The position numbers were made by a program, and so were the translations under genes. DNA of 64,000 nt from Oscheius dolichura (Eukaryota; Nematoda; Chromadorea; Rhabditida; Rhabditidae), in contig OW051497.1 of the NCBI GenBank assembly GCA_932521035.1, positions 7,006,001 to 7,070,000 of the forward strand, in the 5' to 3' direction. Below the pieces are notes generated by a model. That model saw only the letters and a program-made list of their open reading frames with translations, made no database searches and was not told the origin of the DNA. Of this stretch, positions 1 through 12,200 are shown piece by piece; the stretch's first letter is position 1, and each line of letters begins with the position of its first letter.

Positions 1-939
1 TTGAGAAGACGTCCACCAAACCGTCGATTCCTTGTCGATTGGGTCCTCGAGAGATCCGGCTTCTGTTCCACCAGGGCAGGTAACATGAACTGAGCAAGAC
101 CGGATAAGCTTTGCCTCGTATTTAAATTTTTCATTTTCTCTTCTGAACTTTTTGCTAATTGTGATGACTTCCTCAGTCAAGAGTCAAAAAAGAGAAGTTC
201 TCACGGTCAATAGTAAATAACCGAGTAATTGGGCAATTCAAGAGCACATTTAAAAGTTAGAACCCGTCGAGAACGATGCTTTGGGTGGTCTGAGAGGCCA
301 AAGGGCGAAATGGACCCCGAGGGCATAGGCTGCCACGACCGATTCTTTGTGTCACACATAGATGCCCATATTCACACTAATTCGCATAGGTTATTATGAC
401 TAACCGACGGCGGGGGTAGTACTGGAGGTGATGAGGATGACACTACTGGGAGGTCTGGCCCCATCTGGACATGGATACCATTGATATTGCTCTTTGATTA
501 TTTCCCATTAGCCATGCAAAACAAGTACTTGACCCCTGCCACGTTCACCGGCCACGTTTATTTCACGTCCCCCGAAAAGAAGGAAACTGTTTGGTAACCC
601 AGAAAAATAGCTGACAAACAAGTGCAAAAACGAAGGCAGAAGAAGGTCGAAAATAAATTCACAGAATTGGGCTTCCGAGACAGATGCAAAAAGGAAGAGA
701 CATGGCATATTGTCTCGGGGGAAGGCTGAAATCTCGAAAACTGCCTAGCAGTCGTAAGTAATGACGTGCTAAGAACGCCTCCTGGGTTGGCGGGAGACTA
801 AAAAACGCAATAGAATAAGTCTCCTTTTTAGTTAAAGAAGGAGGAATTCCCCGTTGTGAATACGCTGAGACAAGGCCCAGAACTTTGACTGGAAAAGATT
901 GATCACCTCGAGCTTTTAACGGAAAAAGAAAAAAATAGA

Positions 940-1430
940 CGTTTTCACCTCTTTGGGGACTTCGGGCGTCACCGCAGCGTCTTCCATTGAAAAGCCAACA
1001 ACAGTGTCGTCATCGTCAGCTTCTTCTTTTTCCTCAGTTGTCAGAGCCTGATTAGTTATAGGATCCATTCTTCTAGAAAAATAGAGATGATTCTGATGCA
1101 ACGGGTGCATATGGGAATAGAGAGAAGTCGAGTGTGGCCGGCTAACATGCAGGGTTATTATCTCTTCATCTTAGTGCACAAAGGCAACATGGCCCTTCCA
1201 TCATTTTCTGAGATGAACCAGATGAAAAGACAAATCGTCTGTAGATAAAATGGGAAAAGCAGAGAAGACGAAGAAATCACAGCCACGGACCGCATGGCTC
1301 CTTTGAGTGGCATATGAATGCTGCTGATTGGATCGGCATCTACCAAATTAGTGGATGCAATGCTCAGAATGATGCCGGCAAACATGAGAGTGCGAAAGTC
1401 GGTACCAAAAATGGCTCCAGGAAGTAAAGA
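940..1430 (-). CDS. Possible exons of an unidentified gene
   Basis: Two minus-strand segments look coding but could not be joined. The upstream one (about 1270-1420) contains a hydrophobic stretch, RTLMFAGIILSIASTNLVD. The downstream one (about 950-1070) follows an acceptor (tttttctag) and is acidic, containing TEEKEEADDDDTVVG. I do not recognise a family. It could be a small membrane protein with an acidic tail, or chance open frames. No full start-to-stop model with matching phases was found. Confidence 0.2.
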
Positions 1431-2456
1431 ATGTCAACAATCCGACCCTGCCCTATTAGAGGAGTAAAAACCGCATTTGTTTTGGTGCGTTTTCAGCGGC
1501 ACGTTGGAGGTTTCCCTGGCGCCGCAGTGTCTGGCTCAAAAAGTGCACGATCAGCATCTTTTTCCTCGGGTCGGCTCTACTCTTTTGAGAAGTCCTTTCA
1601 CTTTTCTTCTTCTTTTTGTTTTTCTTCTTAACCTTATGAGCTCAAAAATAAACCTTATCTAGGGGTCTTTTAATGGTTGTAGTCTGCTCCAACACAGGAT
1701 ATCACAGCATGTGAACCATATGCTTCCCTGTCTGTTTATGTGAGACTCAGCCATTTCGAGAAGTCATTTCGAGGAAAACTCTTATCGTAAGAGCAAAGTA
1801 TTCCCAGTACAGTAATACATATTTACTTGTAAACAGTCTCTATCCAGGTCGGAGACATCGGAAGATCGGAAACGACGGTGATAGTTATTAGGTGGTAAGA
1901 AAGTTATGAGGCCATCACAAGGACTTCTGACGAATAACAGGAAATAGATCCTTGAAGCAGGGCCCAAACTGATCTAATCAATCTGTTTTGACGAGAAATC
2001 GCCGAGATGCGAGAGCTGTAGTTCAAGGTAACTTCTAACTGCTAACTAAAAAATAGCAAAAATTTTATTTTGAAACAAATTTTACAGGCTTAGTCATCTA
2101 ACGGAAATGAAAAAGAGTTATTAGGTACAAAGTTTGTATGTGTCAACCCACGCCCTGGCGAACGCGTGGACTCTAAGTGATCTACCGTTTCCTGAGACAC
2201 TGCGGGGCTAACAAGGGGGTGTTTTTCTCCTGGTCTGATCAAACAAAACGTTTTCTAAATGCTTTTAACTCTTTTTGAGACCATCATGAACTCCTTACAT
2301 TTGAAGAGTTCAATTGAGGTTGTAGGACCGACACCAAAAAGAAAGAAAGAAGAAAGGAGGCCTCAGTTCTCAGTCCGGCCTGATGCTAGTGCTTCAGGGT
2401 CCATGTAGGGTTCTAATGAGCTAACCCAGCTTTAGGTTAGACCCAGCTCATCTTCT

Positions 2457-2489
<33 letters not shown>
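2457..2489. repeat. Poly-G homopolymer, 33 nt
   Basis: An uninterrupted run of 33 guanines lies in non-coding sequence. Runs of this length are unstable on replication and can form G-quadruplex DNA. Its exact length is a likely sequencing or assembly weak point. Confidence 0.95.
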
Positions 2490-2849
2490 CTGAACCTCAT
2501 CGTCCCTATGATTCAAAAATATTTTTCCTAATCTTCAAGGATCCTTCATCCCTGCATCTTAGCTTTCACCCTCCCGAGTTCTGTTCAGATATACACCATA
2601 TAATTGAGCAATATTTTATTATATGAAGGCAATTCAATAATATGACAACGGCTTCTTCCAGTGATTGTTGAACGAATCTCAAGAAGTGAATAAATTAATA
2701 TGCGATGCATAACAGATTATTAATTATTGAATGAGATCTGTGGGTACAGTTTGAGACCAAATTGGACCTGACCAGGTAAAGGGGACAAGGAAAAGGGGCA
2801 ATTGGATATCCTAAAAACTTCAAAAATTCCTAAGTTGTTGGTGTCTTCT

Positions 2850-3215
2850 TTAGGTATAGGCTAGTGACTGTGTCAAGTTCGTCAAAGTAGACAGAAGAGA
2901 CGGCTTAGAGAACGTTCGAGAAGTTTTAGGTGTCGGGAGGTGCTGTTTGCAGCGGATCTCGGCCATTTTCAATGGACGTGTCAGGTCTGAAAATAAACAG
3001 TAAGTAATACGTAATGAGCATCTCGAATCGCCACAAGGGGTTCTTTTAAGGGAAGGAAGAAACGTACCAATTGGATTGACGACTGTTTCTTTCTGTGCCA
3101 GTGTGACTTCTGGCAGCTCGAAGCGAGTAAAAACTCCGAATAGCGGAGGACGTTCGTATAGTTTAGAGTGATAGAAATCAGCCTCATTAGGAGGAAGAGG
3201 AAATTCGGGAATCAT
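2850..3215 (-). CDS. Hypothetical small two-exon protein, 94 aa
   Basis: A two-exon model fits: exon 3215-3068 begins MIPEFPLPPNEADFYHSK. A GTACGT donor and a ttattttcag acceptor give exon 2986-2850, ending LTQSLAYT-stop. The phases match and the joined frame is open for 94 codons. The first exon is rich in Pro, Tyr, Phe and acidic residues; the second is rich in Ser, Thr and Lys. There is no signal peptide or membrane segment, and I recognise no family. It stands alone in a 7-kb gene-poor stretch, so it may be a chance model. Confidence 0.33.
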   Translation of the reverse strand: MIPEFPLPPNEADFYHSKLYERPPLFGVFTRFELPEVTLAQKETVVNPIGTFLPSLKRTPCGDSRCSLRITYCLFSDLTRPLKMAEIRCKQHLPTPKTSRTFSKPSLLSTLTNLTQSLAYT

Positions 3216-6200
3216 TGTGTACTGTAGTAGTGGAATACAGTAATCGGGTGAGTATCCGATCTGGGGTCGCGAAAGATAACGCTTTGGTTTATTTCTCCAT
3301 TTTCTGCACTTATGTAGTCAGGGGTGGGCGGGGTTTCGCGCCCGGTGCAGGGACCATGATACAATGGAAGAGCTGCTGTCCCTCCACGCCCACCCATGAA
3401 ACATTCCAATCATTCCATACAGCTTGAGGCGTGAGAAGAGGTGGAGGTCAAGGCCCGATCGGGGGTAGATCAAGATTTGGGACATCCCCCACCCACCCAC
3501 GTTGAAATGATGACTTTACGTCACCAAAGATACCGCCTTTTCTTTGCAGAGTCCGTAAAATGTCTTCCAGGCGACTTCCGGTAGCACGATATCGGCAGCG
3601 TCATCATGACGTGGTCACAATCGCACATTGCGCAATTGCAACCTATTTCCAGCTGATTTTGTCGTTTGCAAACTCCAAAGTTTGCTCTCCTCACCCGATT
3701 TCGTTTTTTGCCCACCATGTGGCTAAAGCTTTCGCAATTTTTTTACGCAGCCCTCTCTAAGCTGAATCATCCACCCCACGGGCTAATGGTTTAACCATCT
3801 ACGCCGTAATACTCTTTGTGTGAGGGAAAAACCAGTCGCTCAGTAAACGTTAAGCAAAGCTACGCCCATGCAAATCATCCTGTGAGTCATAAAAGACGTG
3901 AAATGAGTCAGAGGGGCGGATTTTGTAGCGGAAAAAATAGAGAAAGGGTCCATGCTCTCTGCGCGGGGTGTGTTGATCTTATCGCGCTGACCGGTTCCAC
4001 AAAAAAACAACTGGTTTCACTTTTCGTTTCCTTTTTCTTGGACTACTGTACCGGTGGCCGTTTGCCCCGGAAATCAAGGGTCTTCTCGTATCGCACGCCA
4101 AAATCTGATAGAATCTATACTTTTTGTGTGTTCCCAGCAGCACTTTGGCAAGCATTCCAAGCGTGCCGGTGGTTACACATCGGTTTGCCTCTATTTGTAT
4201 TCTTAGTCTAGATAACGTGCTAAGAAGAGAAGAGAAAAACACCTAATTCTTGTGCAGACCTCATGGCATTACTAACAGACTGAATAACATGTTATGGGGG
4301 AGCAGAACCATACGGTTTCCAGGTCATGATCCCAGTCAGCCCACTCTAGCGGTGAACAATCTTGCTCAGCTGACGATGATTAAGATGTTTTTACTTTTTT
4401 TGAACCTTGTGGGTAGTCAAACACTGTTTGCTCACGAGCATGACTAGTTTGGAGAGGTGGGCCAAGTTTTGCATCACTTCGGATGATATACCATGTGGCC
4501 CGTCTCGTCGTGTTTGTCCAATTTTCAAAATCCAAACTACTATAGTTTGCAGTTCTCTTCCTGTTTTCCGGCCCCACGTGCGTCTGCCAGCAAGTACCGG
4601 TTTTGCGGCTCTTAAGAGTTCCTGGCGCCTTTGTATCATAGCCGTTATATGGTCTCCTCCGGGTTCTCCATCGTAGCGACAGGCAGTCAGTGCGTCACTA
4701 TTAATTTATGAGTACAAAGGTTCTGGAAAAGGCAATAAAGTAGCTCGATCTGAGAAGTGATAAGAATAGCCCAAGGGGTGGAGAACAAGATACAAGAAGG
4801 AAATCATTTCCCGCTGCGGGGGTGACGATGATTTTAGAACTTTCAGCATAGAAAGATGATTTTAGATGTCTTGGCTCGAATCGTCACAAGTAAATCGCGT
4901 TCGCAATTCGCCTTGTTTCTGGCTCTGTAACGGTATTCTCAGCCATTGGACACCACTGTCGAATGTTCCATTCTACCCTTCTGAAATTCTTCTTTGAAAC
5001 GTCTCCCACGCGGAAGTAGTGGCTACGTCTTTCGGTCTTCTCACTCCACAATCCCGGAAGATACGCCATGCCACCCAAAAACGGTTTAACATGCGTTTCG
5101 AAGAAACGCTTATCGTACTGGGGGCACAGCGAACGATTATAATTAGACTGTGCTAACGCCTTTTATCTGAATCTGTTTTGAACCTTCAGCCAATCTCTGG
5201 TGCCTAGTCAAGCTGGAAATCTAAAAGAAGAGTCATAAAACCATTCTGCAAGCCCAAGCGTTCCTTTGTTCCATTTTAGATGCTTCGTGTTTAAAGAGGC
5301 TCTGGTAGCGCACATTGATAACGTGAACAATGGCGTTATCTAGGAGCCGAATAGAATTGAAATGTAGACTAGACGAATATGGCATAGGCGAACACATTTA
5401 TTGCCCTTGGAACTGTCGTAACAATCGGCTGTAACATTGCCCAAGGCGTGTACCCTGGAACCATAAAAGCCCCGAGAGAGAAGGGGTCTTCGGAAAGAAG
5501 AGTTGCCTCGTGGGTGGTGGCTGATTGTCATCAGGGTGTGTCAATTCGTGAAGCTAATCTCGATAAAAAACACCAAGGACCAATGATTTACTTAGACCCT
5601 AAGCCTTTTTCTTCTGAGAGTTACTGTAAGATTGAGATCAGATGGCCAGGCGGATCATTTTTATTTCGTTCTTGACGCAATTGCTCCTTTACCCTGAGAA
5701 CCTGCTTCCTCTCTTGATGAATTTCCGCCTAATTTTTTTGAACCTCGCTGGGTGAAGAAGGCCACCGTGCTCGGCACGTGTTTTAACCCGGACAACGCGC
5801 ATTTCGAGGTCTTAGAAGTGTTATCAAAAATGTGGCGGCGGCGTAGGCGAGCTGATAACTGTGGTCGCCCGACGCGACGAAGGGGTTTCCCCAAAAAAGA
5901 GAGACCCAGGAACAGACGGGCAGAGTCCTAAGAGCATTTCGAAATGCATTTCGTTGAACAGCCACGTTGTCTCGCCTGTCCTTTTCGATTCTTTTCTTCT
6001 TGCGTCGAGGGAGTGTCTCTTTAACGTTATTCAAGAGATGGAAGACCAGTGGAGGGAAAAAAGGAAGAAGTTCTCTTCACGTGAACTAATCAGTGGCACG
6101 TTCGATGCCCTCATAACTTACTAACTCCTTAATGGCCGTATTTTGCACCAGAGTATCCTTTTCATAAACAGATGAACGTTCTTTGATTAAATACACGCAA

Positions 6201-7075
6201 ACAGCTACTAGCTTTCAACGAGTTTTGCGTCACCGCGAGTGTGCGGAAGGGGGAATGAAGGGGACTTTATCGAAAACGGAACCATTTCAATTGGACTTTT
6301 TTGTTGTTTATCGTCTGGACAATGGTCTGGCAAACTGCTGAAAGGTTTGACAACAAATCAACGGAGGTGGTAATTAATCAGAGACAGGTACCATCAAAAG
6401 TTTTTCCTTCAGTCTGTTTGTTGAAGCTGATCAGTGGAAAATCAGCCCGCGTTTCGTAACTTTTCGGATATTTCGGCGAAGCATTCACACTACTTGAAAG
6501 CATCGTTACGGGCCATAAAATTGACGAATGACAGGTTGCAGAGAAGGGAATTCCGTCTGTTCAACGATGACACGCTCTGACGTAGAAGGGGAACCACGCC
6601 GACGCCTTACATCCTCCCTTTTGTAATGTAAGCCTATTAGGCTCCGCCAAGCCTTTTTGATAAAGATTATGGCAACGTGTAGCTCCACGTTGCTGTACAG
6701 ACGGGGGGTTAGATGTTCTTCCGACTGAGTGGAGCATTGACCGTCATGATGTGTGAAAGTTCGCCCTTTAATCCTTCTTTGGAGTTACCCTGGACGGCGT
6801 TTAACATTGAAGGGACCGCAGACCGGCTCCACACGTGGGGTGATTGCGTCAAGCGATTCTTGGGCGCATTTTAGGTACAGACGCACCTGTTATCTCTTTT
6901 TTTTCAGGACTAATCCAACCTTATCTTTTACAAAGAGGAATAGGTGTGAATGGCTACAGGCCTTCTAAGATTGCGAGATGTTTACTCACACAGGGAATGG
7001 AAGCATACATGTATCAATAACTCAATGAGGCTATATATTCTGATACCCAGATTAAAGTGAACGGGGACAAGTGAC
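3216..7075. other. Gene-free stretch
   Basis: Open frames here are short, overlap on both strands, and lack exon-like edges or recognisable domains. No tRNA, ordered repeat or mobile element was seen. Confidence 0.5.
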
Positions 7076-8688
7076 TTAGGCAAAGGTAGCGTGGACAAAT
7101 CGGATTAGGGCAACATCTCCTTCTACGGTGATTTTGTCGATTTCCTTGGGATTGTTTCCTTCGCGATAGTTGAACTTTACGTAAGGTAGACCATCAACAT
7201 CGAGCTGAAGGCATTCATGTTCTTATAGTATAGAAGAAAACTCACGGCTATGCTCTTTTCAAAAGCGTGAACAACGATATCATGCGTAATTCCTTTGAGG
7301 AATGGAAACTGTCCAACATGCCGCTCTTCTGTTTGCCATTTCCCACCCAATGTGCTATTCCGCACAACAGCTTCCTAAATATTGAAGTGACAACCAAATA
7401 GGATAAAAACGAACGCTTTCTTTGGCAGTGGGCAGATCCACTCGGAAATGGAAAAGGATTTCCTTCCCTGCAACGAAATTCAGAGCGAATCTCTTCCCGG
7501 AAAGAAGTGGCGTCAAAGTAAAGCGGACTGACTGGGGACTAACAAACCCCTTTTGTTCTAAAGTCCATTCAAATGGCACGGGCTGGAAATAAGTAAAATA
7601 ATGAAAGAGATTAAAATCTAACACTTACAGGTCTGTCCACTTTAGTGAGCTTCTCCTCCTTTGGATTCTCCTTTGATAAAGTTAGACTTCCATTAGGAGC
7701 AAGTGCTAGCTGAAAGCAGGAGGCGTAACTAACAGAAATACGAGCGAAAGTTTATTGTCAGAGAGGTAATACTGAGTGCATTGTTCTATGGAATGGCGTC
7801 AGTAAAGCGTGTTAGTTAAAGATAAGTATAAATTCGCAGCAATGAGAATTATGCTGCTGCAGCGTAAGCTATTCTTCAGCGACAGGGAAGTCGTCATCCT
7901 CCTGAATAGGAACCATAAGCATACCTACTTCAATGACACCACGCAATACGACTATTAATATTCCTACTTTCAGTTAAACTACCATTGCCGTAAAAATAAA
8001 ACCCACCGGTGGTCTGCACTCAAGATAATCGACGCGGATATTCCCTGACACGGAGAGTGTTTGAATAAAGTGCGGCTTTATCCGATGGGCATAGTCACAG
8101 ACGTGTTTTCCATTGACTGCTATCTATATTGAAAATGAATTTTTTTGAGCATGAAAACTAAAGAAACTAATATGAAGTTAAACCTTAAAATAGTTTTCGA
8201 AGCAAGCGAATCGGATGGTGAACGGTTTTCCCTCTTCGAATGGGTTAGAAAAGCGCTCCTCGTCTCCCCAACGATTGCTTACATATGAATTCATCACCAG
8301 TTGATTGTCAGCAGGCCCGGAAAACCTAAAAGAGAAATAGGGCAGAATTTATGTGATAACTTGCCATCCGCCTCCTTTTTCAAATCTTGGGTTGAAGTGG
8401 AGAGCTTTGTTATCCATATGATCCCCGCTGATCAACAAACCGCAGCAGAAATCTATAGCAAATCTAAACATGCCCGTATAAAAATTAATAACAACAAGGC
8501 CTCGCCTTTGTTTGTCCGAAGTGTACGGTTCGACAATTCCGCTGACGACAACAGATCGGCCCGGAAAAATACCGCCGGGTATTGTTCCAACATAGGGTAT
8601 TTCCTGAGAAAACTGGATAATCGCTGAGCGCAAGAATGCTTACGGGACTCCGTATAATGTTCTCGTGTGGTTCACCGCTTTCCGCCAT
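7076..8688 (-). CDS. Tandem-repeat galectin, 328 aa
   Basis: Beta-galactoside-binding lectin with two carbohydrate-recognition domains (CRDs); family members act on secreted or cell-surface glycans. Nine exons: 8688-8644, 8603-8527, 8463-8365, 8325-8184, 8123-8007, 7709-7629, 7582-7415, 7374-7246, 7204-7076. They sum to 987 nt with all phases consistent. CRD1 (about residues 17-160) shows PYVGTIPGG, the ligand motif HFNPRF, then WGDEER. A short linker (about 161-187) follows. CRD2 shows HFRVDLP, where the usual Asn of H-x-N-x-R is missing, and WQTEER. There is no signal peptide, as is normal for galectins. The third intron (8364-8326) appears to be GC-AG, since only a GCAAGT donor keeps the frame. 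The gene is divergent from the mannosidase gene with a 558-bp gap. Confidence 0.93.
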
Positions 8689-9246
8689 CGCTTATTCTGT
8701 AAATATATTTATTGCCTAAACCACGTTTAAAGAATAAATTAAGAGAAACAACACACGCAAAGAACATGGTTTATTTCCAATATTTCCGTAGATTTTAAGT
8801 TAAAATGAATTCTTATGAAATTCAGAGCAAAAGCTCGTCCATTCGCTTTCGCGTTGGTATACAACAACTGAAATCAATAAAAAATAACTCTGACTAATCA
8901 AATGACTGAGGGAAAGAATTTTGCATACTGTAGCTTTGAGGGTACATGTCCACGTATCCTGTAACGGCACTCACTCTTATGGCCGTTCAAACCCAATTTG
9001 AAAGCTCTTTAACATCCCAAACCAATGTCAATCTCTTCCAGTTGCCTCCAAAATTGTTTCCTATCTTCCTAGCAGTCTGTATTCTTTTTCCCATTAGAGA
9101 CTAATTTTATTATAGCAATGCAAGAAGAAGCGTGACGTTTGTTTCTTATCAAAGTTCTTTCAGGGCGTGTTCTCTGTCCAACAATTAGCATTGGAGTAGG
9201 GCCAAGGCGAATCCCGAGTTCCACGGCCTCCATCGGCCCTCTAGCC
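8689..9246. promoter_or_regulatory. Shared intergenic promoter region, galectin / mannosidase II
   Basis: This is the only space between two divergently transcribed genes, so both promoters are inferred to lie here. No TATA box or named factor site was identified. The galectin ATG is preceded by a possible acceptor (tatttacag) 8 nt upstream, and the mannosidase ATG by ccctctag 2 nt upstream. Confidence 0.5.
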
Positions 9247-12200
9247 ATGACTCGTTCGCAGCGGCAATTCGTCCTTGCTCTATTCATTGCAACATTTGTT
9301 CTCATCAGTATCTTCTTATATGCAAATATTGATTCTGCCAAATCACAGGATCCATTAATTAAACAATCTGTAAGTTTGCTAGAAGACTAAAATGCTCAAC
9401 GCGTGACTTTAGATAGATGTAGAGAACCTTCGACGAGAAGTGGAGCACCTCACCGGGCAGCTGAAGCATAACAAGGATGCCATGGACAAGATTAAATCAG
9501 ACTTGGAAAGGGAAGAAGAAGAATTTAAGAAAAAGAAAGACTTAGGTGAGATCGACAGAAAGTTTGTCGAATTATTGCATTTAGTCCATGAGAATGCCGT
9601 ATACGATGAGAAAAACGACGCCGCTAAAGCCCAAGAGATTAAGCTGGACAACTTGAAGGGAAAACCTGATGATGTGGCAGATTTCGAAAAGAAAGGTAGG
9701 CTATTAGCGAGTGTTAATTAGTTTCTGATTAGAAGACGTCATTGAACAACCCGGAAACAAAGTAGCGGTTGTCCATCAAGTTCTGGAAGGGAAAAACGCA
9801 GCAGAAGCTGCGGGAAATGTTTGCAAGAAGAGAGTTCTCTTCAGTAAGACGGATACCGACGTACAGGTGGGGATTTGCTCGGATAATGCGTTATTCCATT
9901 TTCTATAGATGTTGGATGTCTACAACACCGTGACATTTGACAATCCCGACGGAGGCGTTTGGAAACAAGGATGGCCGATCACTTACGATGCAAAGGAGGC
10001 AGCCTCTGGCCCTCCACTTCAGGTTATTGTAATTCCTCACTCCCACTGTGACCCAGGTAGATTTTTTGTGATTATATTTTACAGTTGTTCATTTTAGGAT
10101 GGATCAAAACATTTGAACAATATTACGAAGACCAGACTAGCCAGATTTTGAATGGAATGGCAAAGCATCTTGGAGAAAAAGAAGACATGAGATTTATCTA
10201 TGCAGAAATGTCGTTTTTCGAGCACTGGTGGAAGCGACAGAACGAAGAGACAAGGCAAAAAGTAAAACGGTAAATTCTTAGACTTCTTGCATGAGGAAAT
10301 GTGATTGCAGATACCTTGACTCTGGGAAATTCGAAATTGTTACCGGCGGATGGGTAATGACCGACGAAGCCAATGCCCACTACTTCGCCATCATTGCCGA
10401 ACTTTTCGAAGGACATGAATGGCTGGTCAACCACTTAGGTAAAATTTTTACGGTGCGTCAATTTTTTTTCTTCAGACTATCGACCCAAATCCCACTGGTC
10501 CATTGATCCTTTTGGACTCTCTCCTTCTCTTCCTCTTCTATTGTCCGCTTCGAACATTACAAATGCAGCGCTACAAAGGATCCACTATTCCATGAAGAAG
10601 TACTTGGCCAAAAACAAGCAACTTGAATTCATGTGGAGACAAATGTGGGGTACGTTGCCCCTCTTGAAGTAAAAACTATATGAGTTACTTTAGGATCACA
10701 AGGGCAAAAAGATGTGCGAGCCCATGTCTTCCCCTTTTACTCCTACGACATTCCTCATACATGCGGACCAGAACCAGCTATCTGTTGTCAATTCGACTTC
10801 AAGTAAGTAACCCGTAGTATTCGTCTTTATGTTTATGATAGGCGTCTCCCGGGAACAGGCGATTCATGCCCTTGGAACGTCCCACCACAGGAAATCAATG
10901 ACGCAAATGTCGCCTCAAGAGCTTTTAAACTCTACGATCAATACCGAAAAAAGAGTCAGCTATATGACACGAATGTACTTCTCATCCCGCTGGGTGATGA
11001 CTTCCGGTATTCCCAGAAATCCAAAATAACCAGAGGAAGCCTTCAGATATGCCGGCGACTTTGAATGGAATGTTCAGTATGTCAACTACCAGAAGCTTTT
11101 TGCTCATATGAATGCCCAAAAGGATTGGAACGTCCAAGTAAAATGATGTCTTTCTCTTAAAGGAAATGGGTTATAGGCTAAATTCGGAACATTATCGGAC
11201 TACTTCAAATTGCTGGATGCTGAGCTGGAGAAAACAAAGAAACAGTTGCCAGTTCTTACAGGAGACTTCTTCACTTATGCTGACCGTGATGACCATTACT
11301 GGAGCGGTAGTCATACTTCGCAACTTTTAACTTGTTCCTCTTTAGGATATTTCACCTCGCGACCGTTTTATAAGCAGATGGACAGAGTCCTGCAGCATTA
11401 TCTGCGTTCGGCTGAGATTGCCTTCTCGTTGGCCTCCATGAATGGGTTCCAAAATGATACTGTAAGAGACTGCGTGGCATATATCTCCTCTTTCTAGGAA
11501 TTCTCCTCTTTGATTCTTGCTCGACGTGCATTGTCTCTGTTCCAACATCACGATGGAGTCACAGGAACTGCTAAAGATCCTGTAGTAATTGACTACGGGC
11601 TAAGGTAATCCTTTTGTTCATTCCCTTCTATTTTTTTCTTTAGAATGTTGGCAGCACTCAACCAGTGCGAAACAGTCCTTAGCGCCTCTCTGCAGTACCT
11701 TCTAGATAGCCAAGATCTTGACCTGAAAATGTCAGAAACCAGAGACAAGCAAGATGTTCTCCCAGAAAAGAGAGTGTTCACAACTGGAAGGTTAGTTCGT
11801 CAATAATTCGAATTAATGCCACTCTTCAGCACCGTTGTTGTTTTCAACACCTTGAGTCGACCAAGGACTGATCCCATTTGTGTCACAGTTTCCTCTGCTA
11901 GCACTCGGGTCAAGAAAAATGTTGAGCAACAAATTTCGCCCATGTTTGAATTGAAAAATGATAAACTGGTAGCTTCTGAAGGCAAATACGAAGTAACGAT
12001 TTAATTTATTTTAATTTTATGATTCACGTTAAGCTTTGCTTTATCCATAAGATTAATCCATTCTCTATTGAAACGTTCGAGCTGGTTGAAGAAGAAACGG
12101 CGACGAAGGCCTCCGTTTTCAGTAACGGTGAAATCATCAATAGGTTCTTTTATTTAAATTTTATGCTCAACTGTTAAATTCAGAGATTTCGAAGTGTCCA

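Larger units (their letters stand above)
1..2849. other. Mostly non-coding 5' end of the window
   Basis: No gene can be assembled with confidence here. An open stretch with a splice donor (ggcag/gtaac) at about 84-90 could be the end of an exon entering from the left edge, but it is too short to assign. The minus strand at about 940-1430 holds two exon-like segments, listed separately. A long poly-G run lies at 2457-2489. The rest shows no conserved protein, RNA gene or ordered repeat that I can recognise. Confidence 0.5.

Noticed and set aside
1..90. Possible exon entering from the left edge, with a splice donor near 86
   Set aside because: Too short, two frames are open, and neither shows a recognisable motif.
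7866..7950. Possible alternative last exon of the galectin (ending in PIQEDDDFPVAEE-stop)
   Set aside because: Its phase does not match the donor after the first CRD. The longer intron joining 8007 to 7709 is in phase and gives a full two-CRD protein.
11007..11046. Apparent frameshift in mannosidase II after GDDFR
   Set aside because: A nearby acceptor gave the wrong phase, but using the acceptor at 11045-11046 restores [12 protein letters not shown] in frame, so no frameshift is needed.
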